DNA of 64,000 bases from Isoetes taiwanensis (taxonomy: Eukaryota; Streptophyta; Lycopodiopsida; Isoetales; Isoetaceae): contig JAJEKV010000025.1 of the NCBI GenBank assembly GCA_021234155.1, positions 18,901,558 to 18,965,557 of the forward strand, given 5' to 3'. A program made the translations under genes and the position numbers. Below, piece by piece: positions 1 through 11,039 of this stretch. Positions within the stretch are counted from its first letter, which is position 1. Each line of letters starts with the position of its first letter. The notes beneath the pieces were generated by a model that was not told where the DNA came from, did no database searches, and worked only from the letters and a program-made list of their open reading frames with translations.

Positions 1-655
1 TTACGTTGTGGCAATGGGCCCGCAGCCGCTCAGGGCCTGTTGGAGGGGTAAGAGAGATCAGTGGTTCGCCAGACGGAACGCGGCAGAGCACAAAAGCGTC
101 AGGGTGGACACAGAGGCGATCATGACAGCCTGCGGGAGTACCTGGACGCTTGCTTTCTTGGCAAGCTCGGGACCCCTACGCTCTAGAGCAGGTCAAAACG
201 CCCATTACAAGGAGCACATCAACCCCAGAAGTTAGCGGGGGCCGCAGCTCTACCTGCGTTCCCGGTACCGCCCCCGAAAAGGCGCAGATTCATTGCCTCC
301 ATTCGCATTGTGCCCACCATCTTCGCATCGAGGCGGGCGGTGGATTGGGGAGCCCCGCCAAGATGAAAGCTCTGCCGGTCTTTGTCAAACGAGTGCCATT
401 GAGGATGAGTCTCACACTTTCCGAGTTGCCCAAAGATTCGGTCCGATCCGGGCGACACGCCCCCTTAATACGGCCCGACTTGCCCCTACATTTGCCGATG
501 AACACACCGCCGGACATGCTCGGGGTCGCATATCTGTGAGGTACTGGATCTGCGAGCTCACCTTTGCCCCCGCCTGGCTGCCTGCTGATCAGGCACTACG
601 GGTGCAGTGCATGAGTGTATATATTTGTGTGCTTTTGCATTTTGTATATTGAAAC
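1..655. other. GC-rich stretch without a recognised gene
   Basis: This segment is clearly richer in G and C than the neighbouring DNA. Several overlapping open frames of 75-130 codons exist on both strands, but none shows a domain, a motif or a codon pattern that I recognise, and overlapping frames on both strands are expected in GC-rich DNA. It runs directly into the hairpin and the (CTTC)n tail that follow, so it may be the body of a retroposon whose 3' end is near 816. That is inference. Confidence 0.3.
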
Positions 656-662
656 AGTTTGT

Positions 663-748
663 CAGCAGGCTGATTGCTGCCATGGTTTTTCCCTCGAAAA
701 CCCTTCGGGGCGGGGGTTTTTTAATCCGGGTAGTAATCCGCTTGCTGC
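663..748 (+). repeat. Copy 3 of a conserved stem-loop repeat
   Basis: The core CCTCGAAAACCC, a short loop and a G-rich return arm followed by TTTTTTAATCC matches the cores at 41474-41556 (+) and 60832-60913 (-). The outer arms GGCTGATTGCTGCC and GGGTAGTAATCCGC can pair if G-U pairs are allowed, although their sequence differs from the outer arms of the other two copies. The rest of the ~0.9-kb element seen at those loci is not recognisable here. Confidence 0.6.
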
Positions 749-750
749 GC

Positions 751-816
751 TTTTGTATTGGGTCCCATAGACCGATTGGTCTCCGTGGACGATAAAAATA
801 CCTTCCTTCCTTCCTA
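751..816 (+). repeat. Retroposon-like 3' end with (CTTC)n tail
   Basis: The segment contains GTATTGGGTCCCATAGACC followed by a small hairpin (AGACC/GGTCT) and then a short CTTC microsatellite ending at 816. The same block, with a different loop, recurs in reverse orientation at about 56010-56050. A shared conserved end followed by a simple-sequence tail is typical of non-LTR retroposons. No coding part was identified. Confidence 0.5.
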
Positions 817-949
817 TAATTTTGTATTATAATTACAGCCTTGCTATTGTTGTAATCATCCTTGCCTTTTGGAATTATAGTAATTTGTAGGCAATTTGCT
901 GGAGTGCAGTCTGAGTTCAGCCACATATCCAAATTTACCCAATACCAGT

Positions 950-1161
950 AGGCCTTGTTTAAGCGCATGGAACCTATCCAAGCCTTAGATGAGAGCATTG
1001 GTATGAATGCATTCTCGGTTATGAAGCTTGCACTTGAAGACATAAGTAGAGATGCCAGTTTGCTTAGTGGCATTCAATTGGATATCATTGGAGTTTCTAA
1101 AACTTTGATGGACGCAATGGTGGCATTTGGTAAAAAAAGACAAGGTATTAGAGTTTTATAG
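950..1161 (+). pseudogene. Fragment resembling the ligand-binding N-terminus of a glutamate-receptor-like protein
   Basis: A short frame reads ...ESIGMNAFSVMKLALEDISR, then DASLLSGIQLDI and AMVAFGKK. Plant GLR proteins start their extracellular ANF-receptor domain with a similar pattern: a glycine, an alpha helix ending in A-x-EDIN, then a ...LLxGTxLxL strand. The match covers only about 60 residues, has no signal peptide and ends at a stop, so if it is GLR-derived it is one exon or a captured piece. The assignment rests on pattern memory only. Confidence 0.3.
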
Positions 1162-1239
1162 CGAGACGCACTGACATGTTCTATGAACCCTTTAGAAAAA
1201 GTTAAATGGCATCATAAGTAGATGTGCACAGGTAAGAAA

Positions 1240-3158
1240 TGCATTGTTATTTTTTTCGTCTTCCTTTTTTTTTAAAGGGAAAGAAAGATTATGTATTCAT
1301 CAAGTAGGAAATTATACATCATGAAGATCCCTCTTGGATCAGATAAATATAAAGCTTTAAAAGATCCCACATGGATCAGACATCATAACTGAACTTCTGT
1401 ACGTATAAGCCTCACTCAACTTCTTCTTCTGTCCAGCTGATACTATAGGATTAAAATGAACATCTTCTCAACTAGCTAGAATATGATAGGAGTCAAGAAC
1501 ATACTTTACAAAAGCTGCAGTGAAATCCTTGAATGATCATAAATACCTGTTGCAAAAATAGAAATGAAGAGAAAAGGAAATACATAGTAAAATGTGCAAT
1601 CTGTCATACTGTACCATAAGAAGTGCTGCATTGTCGGAATACATAGCAGTCAACCTAAATTGGTTAGACAACTTAGCCCAACCACTATTCTCCACCTCTT
1701 CTGCATGAAAGCAGCCAAATAAAATGGAATTCAAGCATCAATACCTGATCTTAGCACACAGCTCAAATGTAGCAATATTTGAGCAAACCATATCCAATGG
1801 ATTGGTATGAAGAAAAATTTGGCATCAGTACTAAATTATATTCAAGCTTCAGAACTTGAAAGGCTTCTTCAATCATAGCTAATTGAAAATGCAAACAAGG
1901 TGCTAGGAAATTCCAAATATTAGCCAATCTAATATAATCTCTTTAGCGCCTGGCTCAAACATCATCCTGCCCAGCAAATTCCTAGCTCGGCAATTTCTGA
2001 CAATTCTATATATTATTCCATATCCAGTTGAGGAATCTGTAAATTAGAAACAAACTACTCTGTTCTTTTCAAGGAATCATCCCCATATCTTTCTGCTAGC
2101 AAGAAAGAGCAACAGGGAAGGAAAGGAAAGGCCAAAGACGAATTCTTCACAAAGAAACAGATTATGATTTTTCCTGCTGGAAAAGAAATGCAAAGAATAG
2201 AACCTCGTTAGAGGATTACCTGCTGCCAAAACTGCCATCGAAAAGAAGAGAATTGCAAACCTCCACCAAATCTTTTCTTCTGTTGCTTCTATTGAATCCA
2301 ATCCTTGACCCTGCTAGCCCCTAAACACTATGATCCTCTTCTCATATGCCCGCTGTACTGGTCCGCTGAAGAGAGGGCGGCCGCCGTCCTCAGCCGGCCA
2401 AGAACAATGCCCGAACAGAACGGTGCACCCCATGCATTGTTATTTGTCTTCTGGTTCTATATTTAGTTTCTTATGTAAACTAGTAAAGTTACCTGGAAAA
2501 CAGTGTAAACTGCAGTATCTAGTGAACCATATGAAAAAGGCCATAAACCAAGGGCAGATTTGTGGAATAGAGACGTCCATCATGTAAGACATGTAGAAAT
2601 AATGATGGAAATTGTGAAACATGCTTTCCATTTATTGGAAACTTACATTCCTTCCAGAATCTAAGTATGTCCTTCAAATTTGTTAAATCATGTTGAAGTG
2701 GTTGATATTGACAGAATGCCATACATTGTTTTGGACCTACAGCTGACAAATGAGATTTTTTGTTCTCGAGCCTCATGGAAACAAGCCTTTGTCATGGTGT
2801 TCATGTAAGACATGTAAAAGATAACTAAATATTGCAAACGGCAATCGTCCTAGCATATCACATTCGTAGCTAATAAAGAATCCAGCTTATGTAACACAAA
2901 AGGTGGAAAGTAAGGATGCAGAAGAGGATTTTGACATTCTTGAATTGGGATATTGTAGATTTTTTTTAGGACGTTGAAAGCACCCAAGACTACAAATAAA
3001 GCTACGCCCTTGATTATTCTTCATGCTTCTAGGTGGATAACTTCCCGCTTTTATACTGCATGTGAAAAAGAAAGAGGAAATGCTTACCCAGTAGGAAGGG
3101 GATCATCATAAACTTGGCATCCTCTCTATCCAATCTGTCGTGCATTCCCGTCACTATT
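1240..3158. other. AT-rich non-coding stretch
   Basis: I see no protein family, RNA gene or terminal repeat here. Short open frames on both strands have no recognisable motif. A GC-rich island near 2360-2400 stands out against AT-rich surroundings and is unexplained. Confidence 0.5.
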
Positions 3159-3479
3159 TCATTCATCCACCAAGGCCTGCAACTTGGTCATAGGAGTAGC
3201 ACATTTATACTCAAAATGCGTTAAAATAGAGGAAACATGTTGCCTTTGATTTTCCAGTAGTCCAACAGCATCAGAAGTGGAGGCAAGAACTTTGAATGCA
3301 GAGCAAGACACAAGGAATTTATTCCAAGGCCGGGAAAGAGAGGCAGTATGTAGGGATTGGGAGAGATTTTGGTTATGCTCTTCTTCAATGCATGCGCTCC
3401 TTCCCTTGCATGCATTCTCCAAGTGGGCCGTATATTCCATTCACCTCGGTTTAGAAAGTATTGCGTTTTGGGCATCTTT

Positions 3480-3631
3480 GGTTTCTTTGCTTATCTCTGA
3501 GTGTTGCCTGTGCATATTCTTCCAATATTCCATCCCATGCAAGTATCTCGGCCATACAATACACATATTCATGACATATTCCTCATTCCTCATAACCATG
3601 CAAAGGGATTGCCCTTCGGGCAACCCAAAAA
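3480..3631 (+). repeat. Repeat R1, copy 1: palindromic end plus short A tail
   Basis: At 3609-3631 the sequence ends in TTGCCC-ttc-GGGCAA followed by CCCAAAAA. The same end is found at 17434-17461 and 27071-27096, each preceded by loosely similar AT-rich sequence with CATATTCC motifs. A hairpin followed by a short run of A at a shared end suggests the 3' end of a short, usually 5'-truncated retroposon. Only the end is well conserved, so the left limit is uncertain. Confidence 0.45.
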
Positions 3632-3689
3632 GTGCACAAGAGATTTAAAGCATGAGGACAAAGAGCACACGGGATTAATTTAAAGTTTA

Positions 3690-4150
3690 AATTGTAGCCA
3701 ATCCAAAATATATGGTGTCTACGATGTCATAGCACAAGCCAGTCCAATTTAAATACCGTCTATGACATCATAGCATAAACCCATCCAAAATGAAGTCCTC
3801 TGATATCATAGCACACGCCAATCCAAAACAAATTATGTCTATAACATCATGAACGAGCCTATCCAAAATAAATTTTGTCTATGACGTTATAGCAAAAGCC
3901 AATCCAAAATATAATATATTCAGTACAAGCCAATCCAAAATATAATCTGTCATAGCTCAAGCCTTAAACAAATATAATCAATCTATGATATCATAGCACA
4001 AGCCTTAAACAAATATAATCTGTCTCTAATACTATATTTACAAGCCTTTAACATATAATATCTCAGATATCATGGCACAAAACGTAAAAAATAATCTCTA
4101 TGGTATCATAGCACACGCCCTCCACAAATATATTATGTCTCTGGTGTCAT
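3690..4150. repeat. Degenerate tandem array, unit roughly 55-65 bp
   Basis: About eight diverged units share the order GTCTATGATATCATAGCACA, then AAGCC, then AATCCAAAATA. Units drift progressively: in later ones the AATCC block becomes TTAAACAAATA. The array ends against the reversed gypsy LTR-like sequence beginning near 4150. Confidence 0.7.
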
Positions 4151-5300
4151 AGTTGTGACCCTCCCCGAACCTATACGATGCTCATATCGTATAAATATGG
4201 GAAATTCCCCTCCCATGGTGACTCCATCACCATGGAAAGGCCCTCCATCTAACTCGGACCACTTGTGATGGCCAAGTGACCAGGTGGACACGGAGGTGTC
4301 ATTCGTCCCACGCCTTCTATGGGAATCCTATATAGCGGAAGCGTATATACATGTTAGCACCTGGCAACAATATAGATAAATAATATGCCATTGCGAAGAG
4401 TGGCTCATCCATCATCAATACATATGACAACATAACACCTACACAACATAGGAAATGCATCATAAATGAGGATTCTATCATGGGCCCATACTCAAGGGGA
4501 TCGACTGACGGTCAGGGCCTTCAGATAACAATAGACAGAAGCATAACATGGCATTGGTCGGCACAAAGCAATGGCTAAGGTAGTCCACTCCATCTGCCCC
4601 TCCTGTGCACACTTCGCAAATAGGCTGAAACATGCTATGGCGTGATTGTAGCCTTCCGGAGATGCAATCCCATCGAATCACCCTATGAGACTACTCCAGG
4701 TTACAACTCTCCGGTCCGATGACACAGGTCAAGGAGGCATCCCCTCCCCGGGCATGACGGATCCCTGGGTGTGCTAGAGAACATGCGCCACTTCGGCAGC
4801 CCCCCATCCATACCCGACTTAAAACCCCCTACCCCCAAATCCATAGGCCGCCTCTCGAGTCGAGATCGTCCTTTTGGGACCCGCCCTGCGACCCAGGAGG
4901 TGTCAGACCCATACCCGACCCTCTTCAGTGACCAACTATAAGTCTAGCACACTTTATGAATCATGTAGCCAAGCTAGGCAAGATCCCACTCCCGTTTCAC
5001 CATCATACCTGTTATCTGATCCTGAATCACAATATAGCATCCACAACCACATGGGCTCTTATGCACGGGCCACATTTACTGGGTTTTAAGGGGTTCTAAC
5101 TATCTATTTACCCATATAACATAGGAGGAACAGAAAGGGAGCATTCATATCTGATACATCCATCATAATCTCATCTAGAACATAAAATAGAGAGACTAAG
5201 CATCCATCTAACAAGCAAGGGTTAGTTCCTAACTAGAATCTCAAGCTAAGTAAGCCTCCTAACTGGTATCTGAGCTAAATCTCCCATGTCTCAGGTTCTC
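4150..5300 (-). mobile_element. Ty3/gypsy family B, LTR or 3' non-coding region
   Basis: Reverse-complement similarity is visible with 9600-10570: the block AGTTAGAACCCCTTAAA, a block around CCTATGGATTTTGGGG and several further short blocks keep the same order. The third relative is 7180-8140, which lies directly downstream of gypsy integrase coding. The piece continues toward the minus-strand polypurine tract at 6020-6032. Exact LTR limits could not be set because no complete copy is present. Confidence 0.5.
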
Positions 5301-5399
5301 CATGCCCTGGTGGTTGAATAAGCTCCTCCTCCTTCTCCAATTGCCCCCAAATCTAATTGGGGCAAATTGGGGGTGGAAGTTCCAATTTGGGTGTCCCAA

Positions 5400-5407
5400 G
5401 TTAGCAG
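5400..5407. repeat. Target-site duplication, left, of hAT MITE
   Basis: GTTAGCAG lies directly left of the MITE and is repeated exactly at 5755-5762. Eight bases is the hAT superfamily length. Confidence 0.85.
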
Positions 5408-5754
5408 CAGTGTTGTTTCCGTATGGGTACGATACCTTTCAAGTACTTAGCATAACGTACCAGAGGTATGGTATGTACGGAATGAAAAATGAAATGTTTT
5501 TGCTTCAAATTTTTGGAGTTTTCAACACAAGTACGGTAAGTATTTTAAAGGTATGGTATGTATTTTATAGGTATTTTATAGGTACTATAAGTATTTTACA
5601 AGTATTTTATAGGTACGGTACGTATTTTTTATAGGTACGGTAAGTACTGGTTTTTTTTTTTTTGGTACGTTAAAAATTCAGAGGTACGTTACGAGGTATG
5701 ATACGTAAAATACTTACAGTACCGTACAGGTACGGTAAGTATGTAACAACACTG
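5408..5754. mobile_element. hAT-type MITE, 347 bp, no coding
   Basis: The element starts CAGTGTTGTT and ends AACAACACTG, so its ends are inverted repeats of the hAT pattern, and it is framed by the perfect 8-bp duplication GTTAGCAG (5400-5407, 5755-5762). Removing it rejoins an uninterrupted sequence. The interior is unusual: it is almost entirely repeated variants of GGTACGGTAAGTATTTTA with a T-rich stretch near 5650. It has no transposase frame and would need a hAT transposase in trans. Confidence 0.88.
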
Positions 5755-5762
5755 GTTAGCAG
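5755..5762. repeat. Target-site duplication, right, of hAT MITE
   Basis: Second copy of GTTAGCAG, identical to 5400-5407. Confidence 0.85.
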
Positions 5763-6019
5763 GTCTACCTTGCCCAATCGATTTGGGCTAGATGGCAATT
5801 CTAGATTGGTTATCATTAACTAATTTAATATTTAGCCCTTTTAATATTAGGTTAAGCCCTAAATTCGAATTAGGGTTTAGGATTAGGTTTCCATCGTAAT
5901 AATTAATGAGTTCACATAGCCAATCGTAGCTTATGAATAATTAATGTGCTATTAATTATTCATAGTGGCATGTCATATATTTATACTCAAAAAGACGTAT
6001 AAATACGTGGAACGTCACA
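5763..6019 (-). mobile_element. Start of a minus-strand LTR (3' LTR side)
   Basis: On the minus strand an LTR-like sequence begins TGTGACGTT at 6019, directly after a purine tract. It is AT-rich with TATA-like motifs and runs toward the hAT MITE and the family B block at 4150-5300. It may all be one long LTR of about 1.5 kb with the MITE nested in it. That reading is inference, because the other LTR is not in the window. Confidence 0.45.
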
Positions 6020-6032
6020 TTCTCCCCTCCTT
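6020..6032 (-). other. Polypurine tract of a minus-strand gypsy element
   Basis: The minus strand reads AAGGAGGGGAGAA immediately before TGTGACG. A purine tract abutting a TG start is the usual second-strand primer site at the internal/3'-LTR junction of Ty3/gypsy elements. A second, similar purine tract lies a few bases upstream. Confidence 0.55.
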
Positions 6033-6257
6033 AAAAATGATGACGTCCCCTCCTTAAGGAAGGTAACACAGGACCAAACATGAATGCATTTTGACAAGAC
6101 ATCTCCAACACCAATATGTAGCAAAATAATAGGGGTTCCAGGGGGATTTGATATGGATGTAAAAATAGCAATTCCCAAAACCATAGACCATCTATCCCTA
6201 AAACAATTGAATAGTTTGTTATAAGAAAAAACATAGATTCAAGATAAAAAATAATCA

Positions 6258-6345
6258 CATTAGCTCATTGAGTATATTGGTTAAAGTAATTTTATTAGAA
6301 CATTGAGTTATTTTGGTAGAGGTTTGAGCCCCCATATTTCATATT
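6258..6345 (+). mobile_element. Possible tRNA-derived SINE head
   Basis: TTAGCTCATTGAGTATATTGG resembles a tRNA-derived A box, and AGGTTTGAGCCCCCA about 50 bases on resembles a B box, as in plant SINEs. No clear A tail or target duplication was found, and the box spacing is somewhat long. Low certainty. Confidence 0.3.
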
Positions 6346-6559
6346 CTAAAATCTCAGGCAAAGTCATATAGAGGTTTGATATTCCCTCAAAACCTTACGC
6401 GAACTCGTATTTCATATCTCATTATCATAGGCACCTCCAATGATAAATGACTATAAGCGAAACGAAACGAGAGGTGCTCAGTCCCCAACATACGATTTGA
6501 GTCGTAGGATCGACGAATCCGACGACTGTGGTAGTCGCTCGTTTAGACGAGCACGGCAT

Positions 6560-7150
6560 ATCATCCTCAGATAGATGGGCAGACGGAGCGTACGAATCAT
6601 ATACTTGAAGATATATTGAGAAACTATATTTGGAACAAGCAATCAAAGTGCAACGACTACATCCACTTGGAGGAGTTTGCATACAATAGCACCAAGCAGG
6701 AATCATCTCAAATGTCGCCGTTTATGATCAATTACGGCTATCAATGCTTGACCCCAGACACTTGGCACAATCACGTGTCAAAGGTAGAAGTATCCCAGCA
6801 GATGCTAGCCGACATGCAACAGTTGGTGGAAGAAGTGCGAGGATATCTTTTTGCAGCAAGGAGCCGACAGAAGAGCATAGCGGATAATCACAGAACGATA
6901 AGAGAGTTCCAAGTAGGGGACAAAGTTTGGCTGGAGATCAAGGTCAAACAAGCGAAGCTCCGCATCGGCAATTGCAAGAAGCTTGCTCCAAGGTAACCAA
7001 TCCTACAACTTGGACCTGCCAGCACACTTGAAGATCCATAGGGTTTTCTACGTAAGTCTTCTGAAAAGGCACACTCCTAATCCACAGGAAGTATTGGGAG
7101 GCAACGGAGTTACTAGAAATGACGGACGATTTAGAAATGCTAGAGTTAGT
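6560..7150 (+). pseudogene. Ty3/gypsy family B integrase, C-terminal fragment
   Basis: From about 6560 the frame reads HPQIDGQTERTN, the conserved segment carrying the third catalytic residue of gypsy integrase, followed by EEFAYNS, SPFMINYG and FQVGDKVWLE, all standard landmarks of the integrase C-terminal region. A stop or frameshift after KLAPR (about 6993) breaks the frame. It resumes with SYNLDLPAHLKIHRVF and VSLLKRHTPNP, the usual ending of gypsy pol. Gag, protease and reverse transcriptase are missing upstream, so this is a 5'-truncated relic. Confidence 0.8.
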
Positions 7151-7179
7151 CCAGCAATGAGCTGGATTAGCATGTTAGT

Positions 7180-8140
7180 TTAGCCTTAGAGACCTTATAA
7201 ATTCTGAGATCACAAGCCCTAACAAAGGAACCTAACCATGTATGTTTAGGCAGATAGATTAGATGTTATTCTGTATTTCGTTTCTATGGATGATGATGTT
7301 CTATTCTTTGTGCACTTCTATGTATTGGGAAGGGGGTAGAGACTCTGAAAGCCTTATTAGTTGATGTACCTAGATAGCCTCATTAATTCACAATTAATGC
7401 AGCCTGTGCATAATAGCCTGCCTGACTGTGGGTGGCGGGCCTAGACCAGCAGATAAGGAGGATATGTCCCACTATAGATTGATCCCTTAGGTGTGTAAAG
7501 GCTATCGGAGATCTTCGCGGGCTAGACCTGATGGTTTGCCACTGTGTGTGGGCAAGGCATGGGCTCGACACCTCTGAGGTGATGCGTCACCTTCCATGGG
7601 GTTCAAGTCATAGACGGGCAGTGGTCCTCTAGCCACCTGTAATGGGCATGCATGCCTATGGAGGGAGCAATCTTCTCTTGCCTCATCGGGACTGGGGAGA
7701 TGCAATTCAGGAGTAGCCCCTTTGGCTATGCACCCGGCAGGCTACGGTCAAGTCCCAAGACTTATCAGCCTATTCTCAAAGTATGGACAGGAGGGGCGGA
7801 TGAAGAGGACTACCCAATAGCCATGTTCCTATGCCAGCCCAATCCAATTGCCATGATTGCACCTCCAATGACTTCTAGAGACCCAAGCCATCAGTCCATT
7901 CCCCTTGAGTCTAAGCTTTGGGTAGGATTTCTTCCATGTTGATGTTATTGATGTTCTTACAGATGTATGTTATGGTGAGCCACCCTTAGAGGTGGAGCTA
8001 TTTGTATTTGATGTAATGTGCTCATGTTTACTTATGCGTCCATAGCTAGGACGGTCCCGAGGGGAGACGGGATGAATGACGGTCCATTCTTTCGCAGCGA
8101 TTCGTATTCCTCACTTTTAACTTTTATCCTCGTGCCATAG
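7180..8140 (+). mobile_element. Gypsy family B, 3' non-coding/LTR region
   Basis: This follows the integrase fragment on the same strand and shares short ordered blocks with 9600-10570 (+) and 4150-5300 (-), for example the AGGGGGTAGAGAC purine-rich block near 7335 and the GTTCAAGTC...GTGG block near 7600. No TG...CA limits could be fixed. Confidence 0.5.
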
Positions 8141-8580
8141 CATATAACTTTTTGTGGCAAGTCCTAATGTGTAACTTTTCACATTCACATATGGCTTTGG
8201 CCTGGGCCACTCCATACGAAGTAGCCTATCCACATCAATCCAAAACATTCCTTGAGATTATTATTATCTTACACATATTTCACTTAAGGTCGTGAACCCA
8301 AGAATATATTTCAAGAACTTATAAGACGAAAACCTCATGACCTTACATGCCAAGGCCAGAACCAAGCTACAAAGCATAGCTTAGCCCTACTATAAGAATA
8401 CTCGTTGTGAAGAACACAAGTTTGGATCCTCCAAACCCACCAAGCACAATCGTGAGTATCTCTTGCTTGGAGTTACTTGTGAAATCACAAATCCCATCTC
8501 CAATGGAATACAACATGCAAAAAGCAAACTTTGGTGGAGATGGAAAAGAAAAAAAAAAAATTGGCCCATCGAAACCTAAT

Positions 8581-8592
8581 GCTCTGATACCA
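8581..8592 (-). other. Primer binding site (initiator tRNA-Met type) of gypsy family A
   Basis: The minus strand reads TGGTATCAGAGC, the complement of the 3' end of initiator methionine tRNA used by many plant LTR elements. It lies next to the end of the LTR at 8594-8797, which identifies that LTR as a 5' LTR. Confidence 0.8.
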
Positions 8593-8593
8593 C

Positions 8594-8797
8594 TAAAATG
8601 GACTCTTGACGTAGCACGTATCTCACCTCCCAACCATGAGCTCTCAGCCAAAACACAGCTGCTCCAGAGCTCTCCCATGAGCAAATATATAGCATGCACG
8701 CCCCTTTGGCCCTCCTTTGAACCATCACTTCCTTTGAACCAAAGACCCATGTGGCCCGAAAGAGCCAATGCCTTTTCCACGTCCTTGGTATATATCA
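8594..8797 (-). mobile_element. 5' LTR of gypsy family A, minus strand
   Basis: It is the reverse-complement relative of the LTR at 15953-16163. Both start TGATATAT(G/A)CC followed by AAGGACGTGGAAAAGGC, and both carry a TATA-like ATGCTATATA box. This copy keeps the primer site, but the internal region is lost or unrecognisable after a few dozen bases, so it is a truncated 5' end. It is inserted in the same satellite sequence as its relative. Confidence 0.75.
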
Positions 8798-8850
8798 CAA
8801 TTCAATTCAATTTATTTGTATCAATTAGGTGGTAGTAGGTCCCAATGCAT
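8798..8850 (-). repeat. Partial unit of the ~250-bp satellite
   Basis: On the minus strand this reads CCTACTACCACCTAATTGATACAAATAAATTG..., matching the arrays at 16164-16873 and 27097-27380. It abuts the LTR directly. Confidence 0.7.
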
Positions 8851-8859
8851 TTTTTTTTT

Positions 8860-9600
8860 ATGAATGAACAAAACAAGGTATTGCGCAAAAAACAAATTGA
8901 TTTATGCAAAGAAGGCAGAACAGGGCTTCATAATATATCATAAATGCCTTTATAACAGGGCTGCACAAGATATCATTTTTTAGACTGGCAAGCAAGACAC
9001 TGCTATCTTAAAATGAGCTGTGATAAATAAGAGCACTTAAGACGCCTTTTAACTGTGTAGGCATTTTAAAGGAAATTCGAAGTAACTAATCTCCCTTTCT
9101 TGCAAAAAATACAGAGCTTCAAATAAGAGTACCTAAGAGCCCCAAATAAGACCACTTAAGAGCACTTAAGACCTTCAAATAAGAGCATTTAAGAGCCCCA
9201 AGCAGACCTTCAAATATTGAAGGCTATAAACTTTACTGAAAAGTAAAAATTAGAATGAAATTCGTACTGCACATTTGCATTTTCTGGACAAGAAAATGCT
9301 ATGACCTTGGGATAATGTAAGAAATCTCTTAGTCGGTTCCTGTTGGTTGATCAATTGATTAAAAACACCCCAAACAATATTTTTGTAAGTGCATACATCG
9401 AATCCTAACGGATCAAGTTACTTAATGTAGCTCAAACTCTTGCTGTTAAACATTCTAGTAAACAAAGGAACTGCAAAACTTCATGAAGAACTTACTTTAC
9501 CAATTGATTGCGTAACAGAAAGGGCAACCATAGAGTTTTGTATCTATAGCAAGTGGACAACATTTACAGTGTACTTACAACTTTTTAAATATTCTTCGGG
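8860..9600. other. Non-coding; short AAGAGCACTTAAG-like repeats
   Basis: Between about 9030 and 9220 a motif of the type AAATAAGAGCACTTAAGA recurs several times at irregular spacing. Nothing else is recognisable. Confidence 0.4.
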
Positions 9601-10570
9601 ATAACGGATCTAGCCAAGAGACAGGTTAGTCTTTAGGTAGTTTGTGTTTCCATCTAATCCTTGTATGATTAGATGGATGATTAAACTTTATTTTATGTTC
9701 TATTTGAGATTAGGATGGATGTTTTATATATGATTGCTCTCTCTTTCTGTTCCTCCTGTGTGTAAGGGTTAAAGGGGGTAGAGACCTAAAGGCCATCTAG
9801 GAATAGAGATGCTCCTAGTTAGAACCCCTTAAATCCTGTTAAATGCGGCCTGTGTACAAGAGCCCTCCTGGCTGTCGATGGTATGATGTGATTGAATACC
9901 ATATAAGGATCATGGTGGTAAAGTGGGGGTGGGACCTTGCCTAGCATGGCTATAAGACTCCCTATAATGGCTGGGTCTATAGTCGGTCATCATTGCGTAT
10001 GGGCCGGGTATGGGTCTGACACTTCTTGGGTCACAGGATACGTACCTATAGAGACGTCCTAGGTTCGATGGGTGCATCAGGGTGGCCTATGGATTTTGGG
10101 GCGTTCAAGTCGGGTACAGATGCGTGGTTGCCAGTGGGGCCATGATAGCCACCCATGGAAGCACCATGCTCTGGGAAGGGCTCCCTGCCTCATTGGACCT
10201 GGGAGATGTAACCCAGAGTAGTCTCATAGGGTGACTCCATGAGATTTCATCTCTGGAAGGTTACAACCATGCCATCGTATGATTCAGCCTATCTGCAAAG
10301 TGTGCACAAGAGGGACTATCCTAGCCATTGTTCTATGCCAGCCAACGACATTGCCAAATTCTGTCTATTGATATCCGGAGGCCTTGCCCGTCAGTTGACA
10401 TTATTGAGTATGAGCCTGGGATAGACTCCTTCATTTTTTATGCATATGTTATGTCTCCTACTATTATGAGTTGTTGTACAATTGATGGACGGGCCACCCT
10501 TCGAGGTGGCATATATTGCGTGCTAGATGCTAACTTTTATGTATGCTTCCGCTATTCCGGAACTTAATTC
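9600..10570 (+). mobile_element. Gypsy family B, LTR or 3' non-coding region
   Basis: Ordered sequence blocks are shared with 7180-8140 (+) and, reversed, with 4150-5300. It includes the AAAGGGGGTAGAGACC purine block near 9770 that parallels 7335. No coding is attached, so it is a solo or truncated copy. Confidence 0.5.
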
Positions 10571-10699
10571 CAACATTCTGTTATGAGATCGCACAAAATA
10601 ATGAGGTATAAAGTTTCACAATTCAAGCCTCTATTGTTTTTCACCTTCTCGCTAGAACATCATAAATAAAGATATAAAGTCCACTTTAAACACATATTT

Positions 10700-11031
10700 A
10701 CGTTGGAATTTCCATATCCTTCCAGAACTTCAAGGGCGCAATTGGTGGTGCCATCACAATGCGTAGAATGTTGCTGAACTTTATATCCCTATGAGTGGTA
10801 TTGTTCTTGTACAAATAACACGTGGCATCTGGAATATGGCACATGATGTCAACTTTGAGTTTTATTCGTTCTTGATCCTCCAATAATTGCCCATGTTTTT
10901 TCACGCAGGCTTAGAACAACAACACGATGCTTGAATTATATTATGATGTTGCAGCTTTAACAGTATGTTAGCTTCTTCGCATAAATGCACCTCCTTGGTA
11001 GCAAACTTCTCCCCATAAAGCTCCACTTCCT
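10700..11031 (-). pseudogene. Protein kinase fragment, subdomains II-VIb
   Basis: The minus strand, starting near 11031, reads ELYGEKFATKEV (phosphate-anchor region with the invariant lysine), then EANILLKLQHHNIIQ (helix C and strand 4). After a frame change it reads ERIKLKVDIM and THRDIKFSNIL, the catalytic-loop HRDxKxxN motif. This order is that of plant receptor-like kinases. Subdomain I glycines, the DFG motif and the C-lobe are absent, and at least one frameshift and a stop lie between the two blocks. It is a relic and not a functional gene. Confidence 0.6.
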
Positions 11032-11039
11032 ACACCACT

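Noticed and set aside
219-539. Overlapping open frames on both strands in the GC-rich start of the window
   Set aside because: They are expected by chance in GC-rich DNA, and none has a recognisable motif.
3690-4150. CRISPR-like array
   Set aside because: The units are contiguous and degenerate with no unique spacers. It is a decayed plant tandem repeat.
8367-8835. Frames of ~142 codons on both strands
   Set aside because: They are mirror images across a gypsy LTR and its primer site, so the LTR explains them.
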